From contig NZ_JAKFZS010000002.1 in NCBI RefSeq assembly GCF_021654285.1, forward strand, positions 124,001-188,000: 64,000 nt of DNA. Reading direction: 5' to 3'. The stretch comes from Pseudoalteromonas luteoviolacea (GTDB taxonomy: Bacteria > Pseudomonadota > Gammaproteobacteria > Enterobacterales > Alteromonadaceae). Positions 26,999-34,265 of the stretch are shown piece after piece. Position 1 is the stretch's first letter. Every line of letters starts with the position of its first letter. The notes beneath the pieces were generated by a model. It was not told the DNA's origin and did not search any database. It worked only from the letters and a program-made list of their open reading frames with translations. The position numbers and the translations under genes are program-made.

Positions 26999-27187
26999 CT
27001 ATCTGAATTGCTTTGAGAGGTCATCAGATTTTATTTGCGAATCGTATTGACTCATTCCATTGAAGGGTACATAGTAACCATTCTTCTTCACAGGATAATA
27101 AGAAATAACCATGAATTTGCTTTCCAATACACAACTCAATTGCAAGTGGCACTCTGTCACATGGCTAAGTGTGTAGCGGTTTAGCAC
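26999..27187 (-). CDS. Doubtful small ORF
   Basis: A possible 62-aa product starting at a GTG with no good ribosome site. The second half (MVISYYPVKKNGYYVPFNGM) looks protein-like, so a shorter real gene starting at that Met may exist, but it has no family I can name. Kept only as a low-confidence candidate. Confidence 0.22.
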   Translation of the reverse strand: MLNRYTLSHVTECHLQLSCVLESKFMVISYYPVKKNGYYVPFNGMSQYDSQIKSDDLSKQFR

Positions 27188-27191
27188 TTTT

Positions 27192-27217
27192 CTAACCGCG
27201 ACGATGAATGCGGTTAG
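27192..27217. repeat. Perfect inverted repeat upstream of the EamA gene
   Basis: CTAACCGC and GCGGTTAG form an 8-bp perfect stem with a 10-base loop, about 57 bases before the transporter start. Neither side carries a convincing T run, so an operator is as likely as a terminator. Confidence 0.5.
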
Positions 27218-27273
27218 CTTATCTTGAATAATTCACCCCATTTATCGTCCTTTTTTAACAAGGATAAATAACA

Positions 27274-28191
27274 ATGCCCGTGCAATTGTCTTATGCATTT
27301 GTCGTTTTAATTTGGTCTACTACACCTTTGACTATTGTCTGGAGTAGCTCGTCTATGGCGCCGACGACAAGTGTATTACTGAGGATGGTCATCGCTTTGA
27401 TACTTGCAGCTGTTGTAGTGACACTCTGTAAAATCAAAATGCACTGGACAAGCACTGCTTGGCGCTTATATGCCTACTCAGGTGGGGGGATTTTAGCTGG
27501 CATGATGCTTTCATACTTGGCATCTAAAACGGTTCCTTCTGGCGTCATTTCATTAGTTTTCGGATTGGCTCCGATTATATCTGGTGTATTGGCACAGAAG
27601 CTTTTGGGAGAGGATAAATTTACCAAGGTAAAAAAATGTGCACTTGGCTTGGCGTTAGTGGGCATGTTTTTAGTGTGTTTTACTCAACTTAAGGAATTAA
27701 AGATTGAGCCTTTAGGCCTGATATATGTTTTATTTGCCACTATCAACTTTAGCATTAGTGGCATTCTAGTAAAACGAGTAGAGATAATGATCCACCCGAT
27801 GGCCACAACCTTAGGGTCCTTAGTGATTGCGGTGCCAGGTTTCTTGGTTATGTGGTTGTTAGCTGGCGCCCCATTTGAAGTTGATAATTGGAGCGAAAAG
27901 TCGAAATGGTCAACCTTATACCTTGGTATTTTTGGCTCGTTCTTTGGGTTTTTAGCGTATTTCCATATTTTACAAAAGATGAAAGCGAGTACCGTAGCGT
28001 TGACGACCTTAATCACCCCAGGGCTGGCCATGACATTGGGAGCACAGGTTAATGATGAGCCGATTACACCGTTACTTTTGGCTGGCACCATTATTATAAT
28101 TTCAAGTTTGGCGCTATATCAGTTTGGAGGCCAGTTAACTGGCTTGTTTAGGGTCAATAAAAATACATCACAAATAAAATTAGATAAATGA
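27274..28191 (+). CDS. EamA/DMT-family transporter
   Basis: A drug/metabolite transporter superfamily permease, 305 aa, with ten hydrophobic helices arranged as two EamA repeats of five. The N terminus (LSYAFVVLIWSTTPLTIVWSS) and the inner motif SYLASKTVPSGVISLVFGLAPI are typical, as is the second-repeat LTTLITPGLAMTLGA. Relatives export amino acids, metabolites or drugs; the substrate here is unknown. AAGGATAAATAACA before the ATG is a good ribosome site. An inverted repeat upstream may be an operator. Confidence 0.88.
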   Translation: MPVQLSYAFVVLIWSTTPLTIVWSSSSMAPTTSVLLRMVIALILAAVVVTLCKIKMHWTSTAWRLYAYSGGGILAGMMLSYLASKTVPSGVISLVFGLAPIISGVLAQKLLGEDKFTKVKKCALGLALVGMFLVCFTQLKELKIEPLGLIYVLFATINFSISGILVKRVEIMIHPMATTLGSLVIAVPGFLVMWLLAGAPFEVDNWSEKSKWSTLYLGIFGSFFGFLAYFHILQKMKASTVALTTLITPGLAMTLGAQVNDEPITPLLLAGTIIIISSLALYQFGGQLTGLFRVNKNTSQIKLDK

Positions 28192-28355
28192 TCTGTATAA
28201 GTTTACTTAAAATTTTGTAATTATATTGACTCAAACTGTTTTATTTCAAATAACATGAAATTCATACCTAAAAGAAATAACAGGTTTAATTTATATTACA
28301 ATTTGTGGTAGAAATAGTAACATCGGTAAAAACTATAATTATAAGCTCAGGGACA

Positions 28356-28832
28356 ATGAAACTAGCATTCGAAGATTTTCAATTTGATATTCAGGCGCTC
28401 ACATTATCAAAAGATGGACGAAAAATTTCTCTAAAAGAGAAGCCAGCGCAAATATTGGCTCTGCTGATCACCCAGCCAGACAAGATCCACAGTAAGGTCG
28501 AGATATTAGAGGAAGTTTGGCCAGGTAGGACTGTCACAGAACAGGTTGTATTTCAAAATATTGGTCACTTAAGGGCTTTATTTGGTGACGAAGCCATAAA
28601 GACTTTTTCGAAAAAAGGCTATCAGTGGCAGCTGCCGTGCGATCCTGTTGAAGCCAAAGCGCAAAGCTCTTCTGCAAGTCAAGACAATACACCGAGTTCA
28701 AGATTAGAGTCAGATACAGCCAATGAAGTAAAACAAGTTAGTGTTGGTCAGTCAGCTAAATTACCATGGATGATTATTGTACCAGCACTGCTTGCAGTTG
28801 GTGTCTTCGGTGGCTATTTAGCGTTTGCTTAA
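28356..28832 (+). CDS. Minimal CadC-like membrane-anchored transcription regulator
   Basis: A 158-aa protein with an N-terminal OmpR/PhoB-type winged helix (about 1-95; FEDFQFDIQALTLSKDG, ILEEVWPGRTVTEQVV, FSKKGYQWQLP). A polar linker of about 35 residues follows, then one C-terminal transmembrane helix (LPWMIIVPALLAVGVFGGYLAFA). ToxR/CadC relatives have a large periplasmic sensor after the helix; here the protein ends at the helix, so it has essentially no outside domain. I start at 28356 (MKLAFEDF), where the winged helix begins; an in-frame extension upstream looks non-coding. Regulation through a partner membrane protein is inference. Targets are unknown. Confidence 0.82.
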   Translation: MKLAFEDFQFDIQALTLSKDGRKISLKEKPAQILALLITQPDKIHSKVEILEEVWPGRTVTEQVVFQNIGHLRALFGDEAIKTFSKKGYQWQLPCDPVEAKAQSSSASQDNTPSSRLESDTANEVKQVSVGQSAKLPWMIIVPALLAVGVFGGYLAFA

Positions 28833-29145
28833 GAGGTGCCAATGTACTCGTGATATGTCTATGTGAGATCTATTACAATAGAGTGTAAATGAGGGGAGGC
28901 ATGGCGCTGACTTTTCATAAATTATATGTTCCTTATTTATAGGTAAAAAATAATTACTCAGCTGGTTAAAGTAGCAATTTGAATTTATTTTGTCTCAATT
29001 ATAACTTTTAGCATCGAACTTAGTTTGAGTTCTTTTGCCAAAGTTAAGTATAAAGGCGTAATATTAGGGCATGTTTGACCTGTTTTTGTTGGTGCCTTTA
29101 AGCTAGCCTGCATGCTAGTCTATTTTGACCAAAAAGGAGTGTTAT
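28833..29145. other. Intergenic region before the Ntn hydrolase
   Basis: About 310 AT-rich bases. The only structure I see is a short stem (CTAGC / GCTAG at 29103-29118) 17 bases before the downstream ribosome site. It is too weak to call a terminator. Confidence 0.45.
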
Positions 29146-29640
29146 TTGACTACGATAGCATACCATCACTCAACACAAGTCATTTGTGTTGATAGCTTAA
29201 CTACCACATCACAAAGCATCGTGACCGACGAGGCACAAAAGTGCCAACGAGTTTATAATGGGTTTGTTTTTGCTACGGGTAATTGTACCGAAATCTACCA
29301 CTTGCTCAGTAACTGGAAAAAAAACTGTTTTGAGGCGATAAGTTGCACTTTTTTCTTCATCAACAAACGTGATGAAGTTTTTTATGGTGAGATCCGTTAT
29401 GGAAAACGCTTTTTAGAGCCTTTGCAGATGAATTGGGCGATTGGTTCGGGGGCTAATTGGGCCATTGCTGCAATGGATTTTGGAAAAAGTGCCATGGAAG
29501 CTGTCCAGTATGCCTGCAAAAGAGACAAATCAACTGGCGGCACCGTGTATAGTTTTAGTCTAAAAAATACATCAAAATGGTTATCTTTTTGTTCAGCTAA
29601 ACAACAAGTAAAGTTAATGCCTGATGCTAATGTTGTTTGA
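29146..29640 (+). CDS. HslV/proteasome-like Ntn hydrolase
   Basis: A 164-aa protein resembling the T1 peptidase HslV. I start at the TTG at 29146, which sits correctly after AAGGAG and gives Met-Thr-Thr-Ile-Ala, so removal of Met leaves a catalytic Thr1 as in HslV (MTTIV). Numbering from that Thr, Asp15 (VDS), Lys31 (QKCQRVYN, compare VKKVRRLYN) and the GSGANW loop at 99-104 (compare IGSGGPY) match HslV Asp17, Lys33 and its GSG loop. There is no HslU-type ATPase next to it. Seven or so cysteines distinguish it from ordinary HslV. The Sir2-like gene follows by 85 bases. Fold is well supported by eye; substrate and partner are unknown. Confidence 0.75.
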   Translation: MTTIAYHHSTQVICVDSLTTTSQSIVTDEAQKCQRVYNGFVFATGNCTEIYHLLSNWKKNCFEAISCTFFFINKRDEVFYGEIRYGKRFLEPLQMNWAIGSGANWAIAAMDFGKSAMEAVQYACKRDKSTGGTVYSFSLKNTSKWLSFCSAKQQVKLMPDANVV

Positions 29641-29725
29641 GTACTCAAAGTATACCTGCTGAATTCGTGCTGTGGTAAGAACCTAGCTCAATTGTCTGTT
29701 TAATTTTTTTGTAGAGTAACTTTAA

Positions 29726-30451
29726 ATGACGACACTATATATTACTGGCGCTGGTGTAAGCGCCGAAAGTGGTATTCCTACCTTTAGAGGTGAGGATGGA
29801 TTCTGGACAATAGGCAGCCGTAACTATACACCGCAGCAAATGGCGACACGAGCCATGTATGAGCAAAATCCAGCTGAGTTTTTAAAGTGGTATTATCATC
29901 GCTTTGTAACATATCGACATCATGGTCCAAACGAAGTACATCATTGGTTGGCTGATAGGTTGTTGATAACACAAAACATCGATGGGTTAGATGGCAAAGC
30001 AGGCAATGATGATTATATCTCCATCCATGGTCGGATTGATAAAATGACCAAATACCATGTTCAAGGAGAAGACGTAGAGATAGACACAGCACCTTGGGAT
30101 TTAGTCGATGAAAATAATTTAACGACATCCTTGTTAGAACTTTTTAAAATTTCTAGTAAAGGGCCGGAGCTAAACGTCTCTTTGAAGCCTTTTGTACTGC
30201 TATTTGATGAGTTTTATACTGATTTATACGGTATTGGTAGAGCCCAAAGACGTATGTGGGATGCCAGTGAAATAGTATTCATGGGCACCTCTTTTAGTGT
30301 CAATATAACGCAAATGGCCCTAGATATTGCACGTCATAAAGACATTCCCGTTGAGGTTGTCGATCCAGATCCAACTCATATCTTGCATAGTAAAGTTAAG
30401 TACTTTCCTATGACTGCAAAGGAATATATAGAGTATGGCAAAAATACCTGA
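29726..30451 (+). CDS. Sir2-family NAD-dependent deacylase-like protein lacking the zinc site
   Basis: A sirtuin-fold protein, 241 aa. The NAD site is intact: TGAGVSAESGIPTFRG (7-22) with DGFW after it, TQNIDGLD (82-89), catalytic His101 (HG), LKPFVLLFDE (153-162) and GTSFSV (187-192). The small domain normally carries four zinc cysteines between His and the LKP segment, but this protein contains no cysteine at all. So it either folds that lobe without metal or has a different activity such as NAD hydrolysis or ADP-ribosyl transfer. The gene overlaps the next acetyltransferase by 17 bases, implying joint expression. Confidence 0.85.
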   Translation: MTTLYITGAGVSAESGIPTFRGEDGFWTIGSRNYTPQQMATRAMYEQNPAEFLKWYYHRFVTYRHHGPNEVHHWLADRLLITQNIDGLDGKAGNDDYISIHGRIDKMTKYHVQGEDVEIDTAPWDLVDENNLTTSLLELFKISSKGPELNVSLKPFVLLFDEFYTDLYGIGRAQRRMWDASEIVFMGTSFSVNITQMALDIARHKDIPVEVVDPDPTHILHSKVKYFPMTAKEYIEYGKNT

Positions 30452-31049
30452 GTATCATTGGGTTGCAGAGCTGGTGACTCAGCGACTCGTACTGAGACAG
30501 TGGCAAGAAAAAGATAAAGACCCTTTTGCACAAATGAGTGCAGACTCCGAGGTGATGCGTTACTTTCCTGCTAAATTAAACATCGATGAAAGCAATGCGC
30601 TGAGTGATAAAATTGCAGCACTGATAGCTGAGCGAGGTTATGGCTTTTGGGCTGTGGCGCTGTGTGGAGGTAAAGACGTGACTGTTACTAGCCCAAGCAC
30701 GGACCAGTTTATTGGCTTTGTCGGTTTACACTGGCAAACAAGGGTAAATCCAAATCAACCTTTTATGGAGATAGGCTGGCGATTACATCGTGATTTTTGG
30801 GGCAAAGGGTATGCATACGAAGCTGCTCAAGCGGCACTGAAATTTGCGTTTGAGGTACTGTCTTTGGAACAGGTGTACGCGTTCACGGCTTTGCAAAATA
30901 AGCCATCGCAGCAATTGATGCGACGCTTGGGTATGACGAACTTAAATAAAAACTTTGCCCATCCTGATTTACCAAATGGGCATGTTTTACAATCGCACTG
31001 TTTATATGCAGTGACGCGTAATGAGTTTGAGAATAAGTCATTAGTGTAA
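30435..31049 (+). CDS. GNAT-family N-acetyltransferase (RimJ/RimL type)
   Basis: A 204-aa acetyltransferase of the RimJ/RimL/PaiA-like GNAT group. The start ELVTQRLVLRQWQEKDKDPF, the central MEIGWRLHRDFWGKGYAYEAAQAAL (Q/R-x-x-G-x-G/A acetyl-CoA loop as WGKGYA) and the C-terminal VYAFTALQNKPSQQLMRRLGM are all typical. It transfers acetyl from acetyl-CoA to an amino group of a protein N terminus or small molecule; the target is unknown. It begins inside the 3' end of the Sir2-like gene, and its 3' end overlaps the convergent ankyrin-like gene by 9 bases. Confidence 0.9.
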   Translation: MAKIPEYHWVAELVTQRLVLRQWQEKDKDPFAQMSADSEVMRYFPAKLNIDESNALSDKIAALIAERGYGFWAVALCGGKDVTVTSPSTDQFIGFVGLHWQTRVNPNQPFMEIGWRLHRDFWGKGYAYEAAQAALKFAFEVLSLEQVYAFTALQNKPSQQLMRRLGMTNLNKNFAHPDLPNGHVLQSHCLYAVTRNEFENKSLV

Positions 31050-31745
31050 CTGACACACTTGGTTGATATCGACTTGATAATAGCTTGCGACAATCAGTAG
31101 TGTTTGATTTTGTGTATTCAGCGTGATGTTACGGTTTTTCAATGCAGCTTTGACATGCAATAGATTATCATGGAGTGCAGGCGTATTGTCTGATTGCTCA
31201 GCTTCGATTAACGCAAATAGGGCGGTGAGCTCATGCTCAGGTAGCGGTTGTTCATTGAGAGCATAAACAAAATAACACTCCAGTGGCGTTAACTTGTTTT
31301 GATTACGTACACGCAGTGTCTTAGCCAGTGATTCATTACGTTCAAATAATAATAATGAACGAATGAAGTTAAACGGAGGAGGCGATTGCTCTGTATTGGC
31401 AAATAAGGCGTGTAGAAACGTATTGCCCTGATGATTTGTCTGTGTGAATGACTCTGATGCTTGCAGTGCGGGCATAAAAAAGTTCACTCTATCATTGTTA
31501 TTCAGCCCAGCAATAATCCCTGAAGGCAGACCATGCGCTGCGATACATTGTGCAGCGATATTCTGATAATCGGCATAGCGGTTGGGCTGCGACTCACCTG
31601 TTTCGTAGCAAAACTTAAGTTGTGCAGCACGGCCTTTGTCATCTTGCGCTTGATAGGCTGTGAGTATTTTTGACAGTGCTTTGCTTCGAATAGCTAAGAT
31701 TATCTCAGCAATGGCTTGGTCTTGATTGTTTGATGCCTGTGTCAT
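31041..31745 (-). CDS. Uncharacterised protein with ankyrin-like segments
   Basis: A 234-aa soluble protein I cannot place with confidence. Two stretches look like ankyrin repeats: NHQGNTFLHALFANTE and RVRNQNKLTPLECYFVYALNE, both with the helix-turn pattern and a N-x-x-G/L-T/F opening. The rest is helical without a recognised catalytic motif. It converges on the acetyltransferase gene, with 9 bases of overlap at the 3' ends, and is probably monocistronic. Confidence 0.6.
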   Translation of the reverse strand: MTQASNNQDQAIAEIILAIRSKALSKILTAYQAQDDKGRAAQLKFCYETGESQPNRYADYQNIAAQCIAAHGLPSGIIAGLNNNDRVNFFMPALQASESFTQTNHQGNTFLHALFANTEQSPPPFNFIRSLLLFERNESLAKTLRVRNQNKLTPLECYFVYALNEQPLPEHELTALFALIEAEQSDNTPALHDNLLHVKAALKNRNITLNTQNQTLLIVASYYQVDINQVCQLH

Positions 31746-31887
31746 GAATGTTTATCTCCTAGCAGCGATGCGATGACTATCCTAATCTTACTCTTTTTTT
31801 TACGTCATAAAAACTCGCGAAACAGCGCTTAGCTTGAAAAAGATATACGGTGGCCACATAGCAATATGACAGTTTAACAAAGGACTA

Positions 31888-32115
31888 ATGAATATGGACT
31901 GGCAAACTCGCGTGCTACTCATGCTTTGCATACTCGGTGTCGTTATACTTATGTATCGCGCGGTGCGTTGGGCCAAGAAAATGCCCAAAGGCGCTTTTTT
32001 ATTTATGGCTTTAATGCCTTTAATTGCGCTATTTCCAATTCCACCGCCACAATTTAAGAATATAGCTAAAGCGAAGCAAGAGCAGCGGAAAAAGCAAAAA
32101 TCTGAAGAAGATTAA
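31888..32115 (+). CDS. Small two-helix membrane protein
   Basis: A 75-aa protein with two hydrophobic helices (about 7-24 and 34-52) joined by a basic loop (RAVRWAKKMPKG), and a strongly charged Lys/Glu-rich tail. I do not recognise it. AAGGA lies just before two possible starts (31888 and 31894); the second has the more usual spacing. It precedes the ACT-domain gene by 45 bases and may share a transcript with it. Confidence 0.6.
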   Translation: MNMDWQTRVLLMLCILGVVILMYRAVRWAKKMPKGAFLFMALMPLIALFPIPPPQFKNIAKAKQEQRKKQKSEED

Positions 32116-32160
32116 TGCATCATTTGATATTTAAAAATAACAATTAAAGAGAGCCAAAGT

Positions 32161-32574
32161 ATGTCGGGAGAAACCAATTTATCGGTGCTGCTAGCCAGTA
32201 TGGAGCCTGTTTTATCTGCGCAGCTGTATGTCTATTGTGTTGTATCGGAGCGTCAACTAGCGCACCTTTCACTGAGTAAAATACACGGTATGTTCCGAGA
32301 AAAAGAGGGGATCACGGTGATCACCAGCAAGGCGTATGCACAAGAGGCGGATATTAATTATCAAGGGGATTATCGCTGTATTACCTTAAATGTGCATTCT
32401 AGTTTAGAGGCGGTTGGCCTGACTGCCGCATTCGCAACAGCATTGGGGGAAGAAGGACTCAGTGCGAATGTCGTTGCAGGGTATTATCATGACCATATTT
32501 TTGTACAAAATGAATGTGCTGATAAGGCTTTGCAGTGTTTAATTAAGCTGTCGCAAAGTCAACAAGGGGCGTAG
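32161..32574 (+). CDS. ACT domain-containing protein
   Basis: A 137-aa cytoplasmic protein made of two small ACT-like lobes, of the type found as stand-alone proteins in gammaproteobacteria. Typical features are the start SGETNLSVLLASMEP, YVYCVV, the RCITLNVHSSLEAVGLTAAF segment and the end GYYHDHIFVQ. ACT folds bind amino acids and usually control metabolic enzymes or transport. No ligand can be assigned here. A hairpin after the stop is oriented as a terminator for the opposite gene. Confidence 0.85.
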   Translation: MSGETNLSVLLASMEPVLSAQLYVYCVVSERQLAHLSLSKIHGMFREKEGITVITSKAYAQEADINYQGDYRCITLNVHSSLEAVGLTAAFATALGEEGLSANVVAGYYHDHIFVQNECADKALQCLIKLSQSQQGA

Positions 32575-32575
32575 T

Positions 32576-32604
32576 TTTTATAAAAAAGGCTGCCATCGCA
32601 GCCT
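32576..32604 (-). terminator. Intrinsic terminator of the alcohol dehydrogenase gene
   Basis: AGGCTGC / GCAGCCT stem with a 4-base loop. On the minus strand it is followed by six Ts, so it ends the leftward adhP transcript. Confidence 0.8.
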
Positions 32605-32629
32605 AGCAAGTTGGGATAAAGTAGGGGGT

Positions 32630-33643
32630 TTAATCTAGTGTCAGTACAATACGCCCTTGAATATCGTTTTCTAGCATCTGATCAAAGACTTGATTGATAT
32701 TGGCAAGAGGTTGCGTTTGCACAATGGCGCGTACCTTTCCTGCCGAGGCAAACTCAAGACACTCGATGAGATCTTGCCGCGTTCCGACGATACTGCCTAT
32801 TACACTGATCCCTTTTAATACCGTATCAAAGATAGGGATCGGCAGTGCATCATTGGGTAATCCAACCAGCACGCATTTACCGCCGCGTTTGACGCTTTGA
32901 TATGCACTGTCAAAAGCGCTTTTTGAAGCAGCAGTACAGATAACCGCTTGCACGCCGCCATAGTTTGACTGAATATGAGTAGCTGGGTCGGTTTTTTGAT
33001 AATCGATGTAATGATCGGCCCCAAGTTCTTTGGCCAGAGCAAGCTTATTGTCACCCGTATCCACAGCAATCACATTTAAGCCCATGGCTTTAGCGTACTG
33101 AATTGCTAAATGCCCAAGCCCACCAACACCAACAATAGATACCCATTGCCCCGGCTTTGCCTCACTGATCTTAAGTGCTTTATAGGTTGTAACGCCAGCA
33201 CAGAATAAGGGAGCAGCTTCGACAAATCCTAAATTAGCGGGAATTTTTACGACATAGTTGGCGTCAGCTAAGCAATATTCCGCATAGCCACCATCAACTG
33301 AGTAGCCGCTATTTTGCTGCTGAGGACAGAGGTTTTCGTCTCCCTTTAAGCAGTGCTCACAATGTCCACACGCTGTGTGTAGCCAAGGGATCCCTACCTT
33401 GTCACCAATGTTTAAATGGTGGACATCATCCGCTTTTCTTTCAATGACGCCAACACCTTCATGGCCGGGGATGAGCGGCATCTTGGGTTTTACGGGCCAA
33501 TCGCCATGACAGGCGTGTAAATCGGTGTGGCATACGCCACAAGCCGCAATTTTAACTAAAATTGTCCCTGGTTGGATTTGTGGCTGTGCAACAGTCTCTA
33601 TGCACAGCGGCGCTTTAAATTCATGAACAACGGCTGCTTTCAT
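32630..33643 (-). CDS. adhP: Zinc-dependent alcohol dehydrogenase (AdhP type)
   Basis: A medium-chain zinc alcohol dehydrogenase, 337 aa, interconverting primary alcohols and aldehydes with NAD(H). I start at the ATG at 33643 (MKAAVVHEF), with AAGGAC upstream; an in-frame upstream extension is not protein-like. The catalytic zinc ligands lie in [10 protein letters not shown] and GHEGVG, and the structural zinc cysteines in [15 protein letters not shown]. The coenzyme fold has [17 protein letters not shown]. It has its own terminator. It lies about 4.5 kb from the amino-acid oxidase and decarboxylase genes, and could reduce the aldehydes they would make, but this is inference. Confidence 0.93.
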   Translation of the reverse strand: MKAAVVHEFKAPLCIETVAQPQIQPGTILVKIAACGVCHTDLHACHGDWPVKPKMPLIPGHEGVGVIERKADDVHHLNIGDKVGIPWLHTACGHCEHCLKGDENLCPQQQNSGYSVDGGYAEYCLADANYVVKIPANLGFVEAAPLFCAGVTTYKALKISEAKPGQWVSIVGVGGLGHLAIQYAKAMGLNVIAVDTGDNKLALAKELGADHYIDYQKTDPATHIQSNYGGVQAVICTAASKSAFDSAYQSVKRGGKCVLVGLPNDALPIPIFDTVLKGISVIGSIVGTRQDLIECLEFASAGKVRAIVQTQPLANINQVFDQMLENDIQGRIVLTLD

Positions 33644-33871
33644 AGTGGGTCCTTTCGTAAATAGAAGACAATTGATTGTGCTGATATTGAGTGTATCTAG
33701 TTTTGCACTGCCAGGGTTGATCCGGCGCAATATTTAGCGCTTGATGGCATGGATATTCTTTTAAGTTTACGTTCAACGTGAAATTGTATCTCTGTTTTGT
33801 TTTCTGGCTCTGCCTTACAGTGGGCATAACCTAACTGATATAGCTCATGCCAGAGTATAAGAGGAATTAAA

Positions 33872-34265
33872 CTGAAGGATTTAACGCAAGGCATGATACA
33901 CAAGCATCTGCCCTTCATGAGTTTGCCCATTATGATGGGTATGTTGGTGCATACTTTAAACTTTATGGTTGAGCTTTACTTTGTGGGAAAAGTGGGCAGC
34001 GCCGCAAGTACTTAATGTGGGTATGGGTACTTTGATATCTTATGCTGTAGGTAGAAAAGATAGACAGCATGCTAATATTTTGTTTAACAAGGCGTGTTCA
34101 TATCCATATTATGCATGGCTAGTACAAGCGGTTATCAGTCATTTTTTACTTAAAAGTGAATTGTACAAAAAGGGCCTGAAATTGGTGTCCATCAGTGAAT
34201 TCAAAGCAAAGTGGCCACCACTATATAGAGCTAAAGATACACCAAATAAATCAGCTTCATTGTGA
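33872..34265 (+). pseudogene. Remnant of a MATE-family efflux transporter
   Basis: Broken MATE transporter. From a CTG at 33872, after GAGGA, the frame reads LKDLTQGMIHKHLPFMSLP then MMGMLVHTLNF and VELYFVGKVGSAAST, the classic MATE N terminus, and stops at 34013. The next frame (+1) then gives QVLNVGMGTLISYAVGRKDR and QHANILFNKA, a segment that normally lies about 20-30 residues further on in the same helix bundle. A last piece (VISHFLLKSELYKKG) resembles a later MATE helix end. So the gene has lost its ATG, shifted frame and suffered large internal deletions. A working MATE protein is about 450 aa. Confidence 0.82.

Noticed and set aside
28305-28355. 17-residue extension of the minimal CadC-like protein
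   Set aside because: The winged-helix fold begins at MKLAFEDF and the extension has no similarity to the family.
33697-33930. Minus-strand ORF opposite the MATE remnant
   Set aside because: It lies antisense to recognisable MATE sequence and has no protein-like features.
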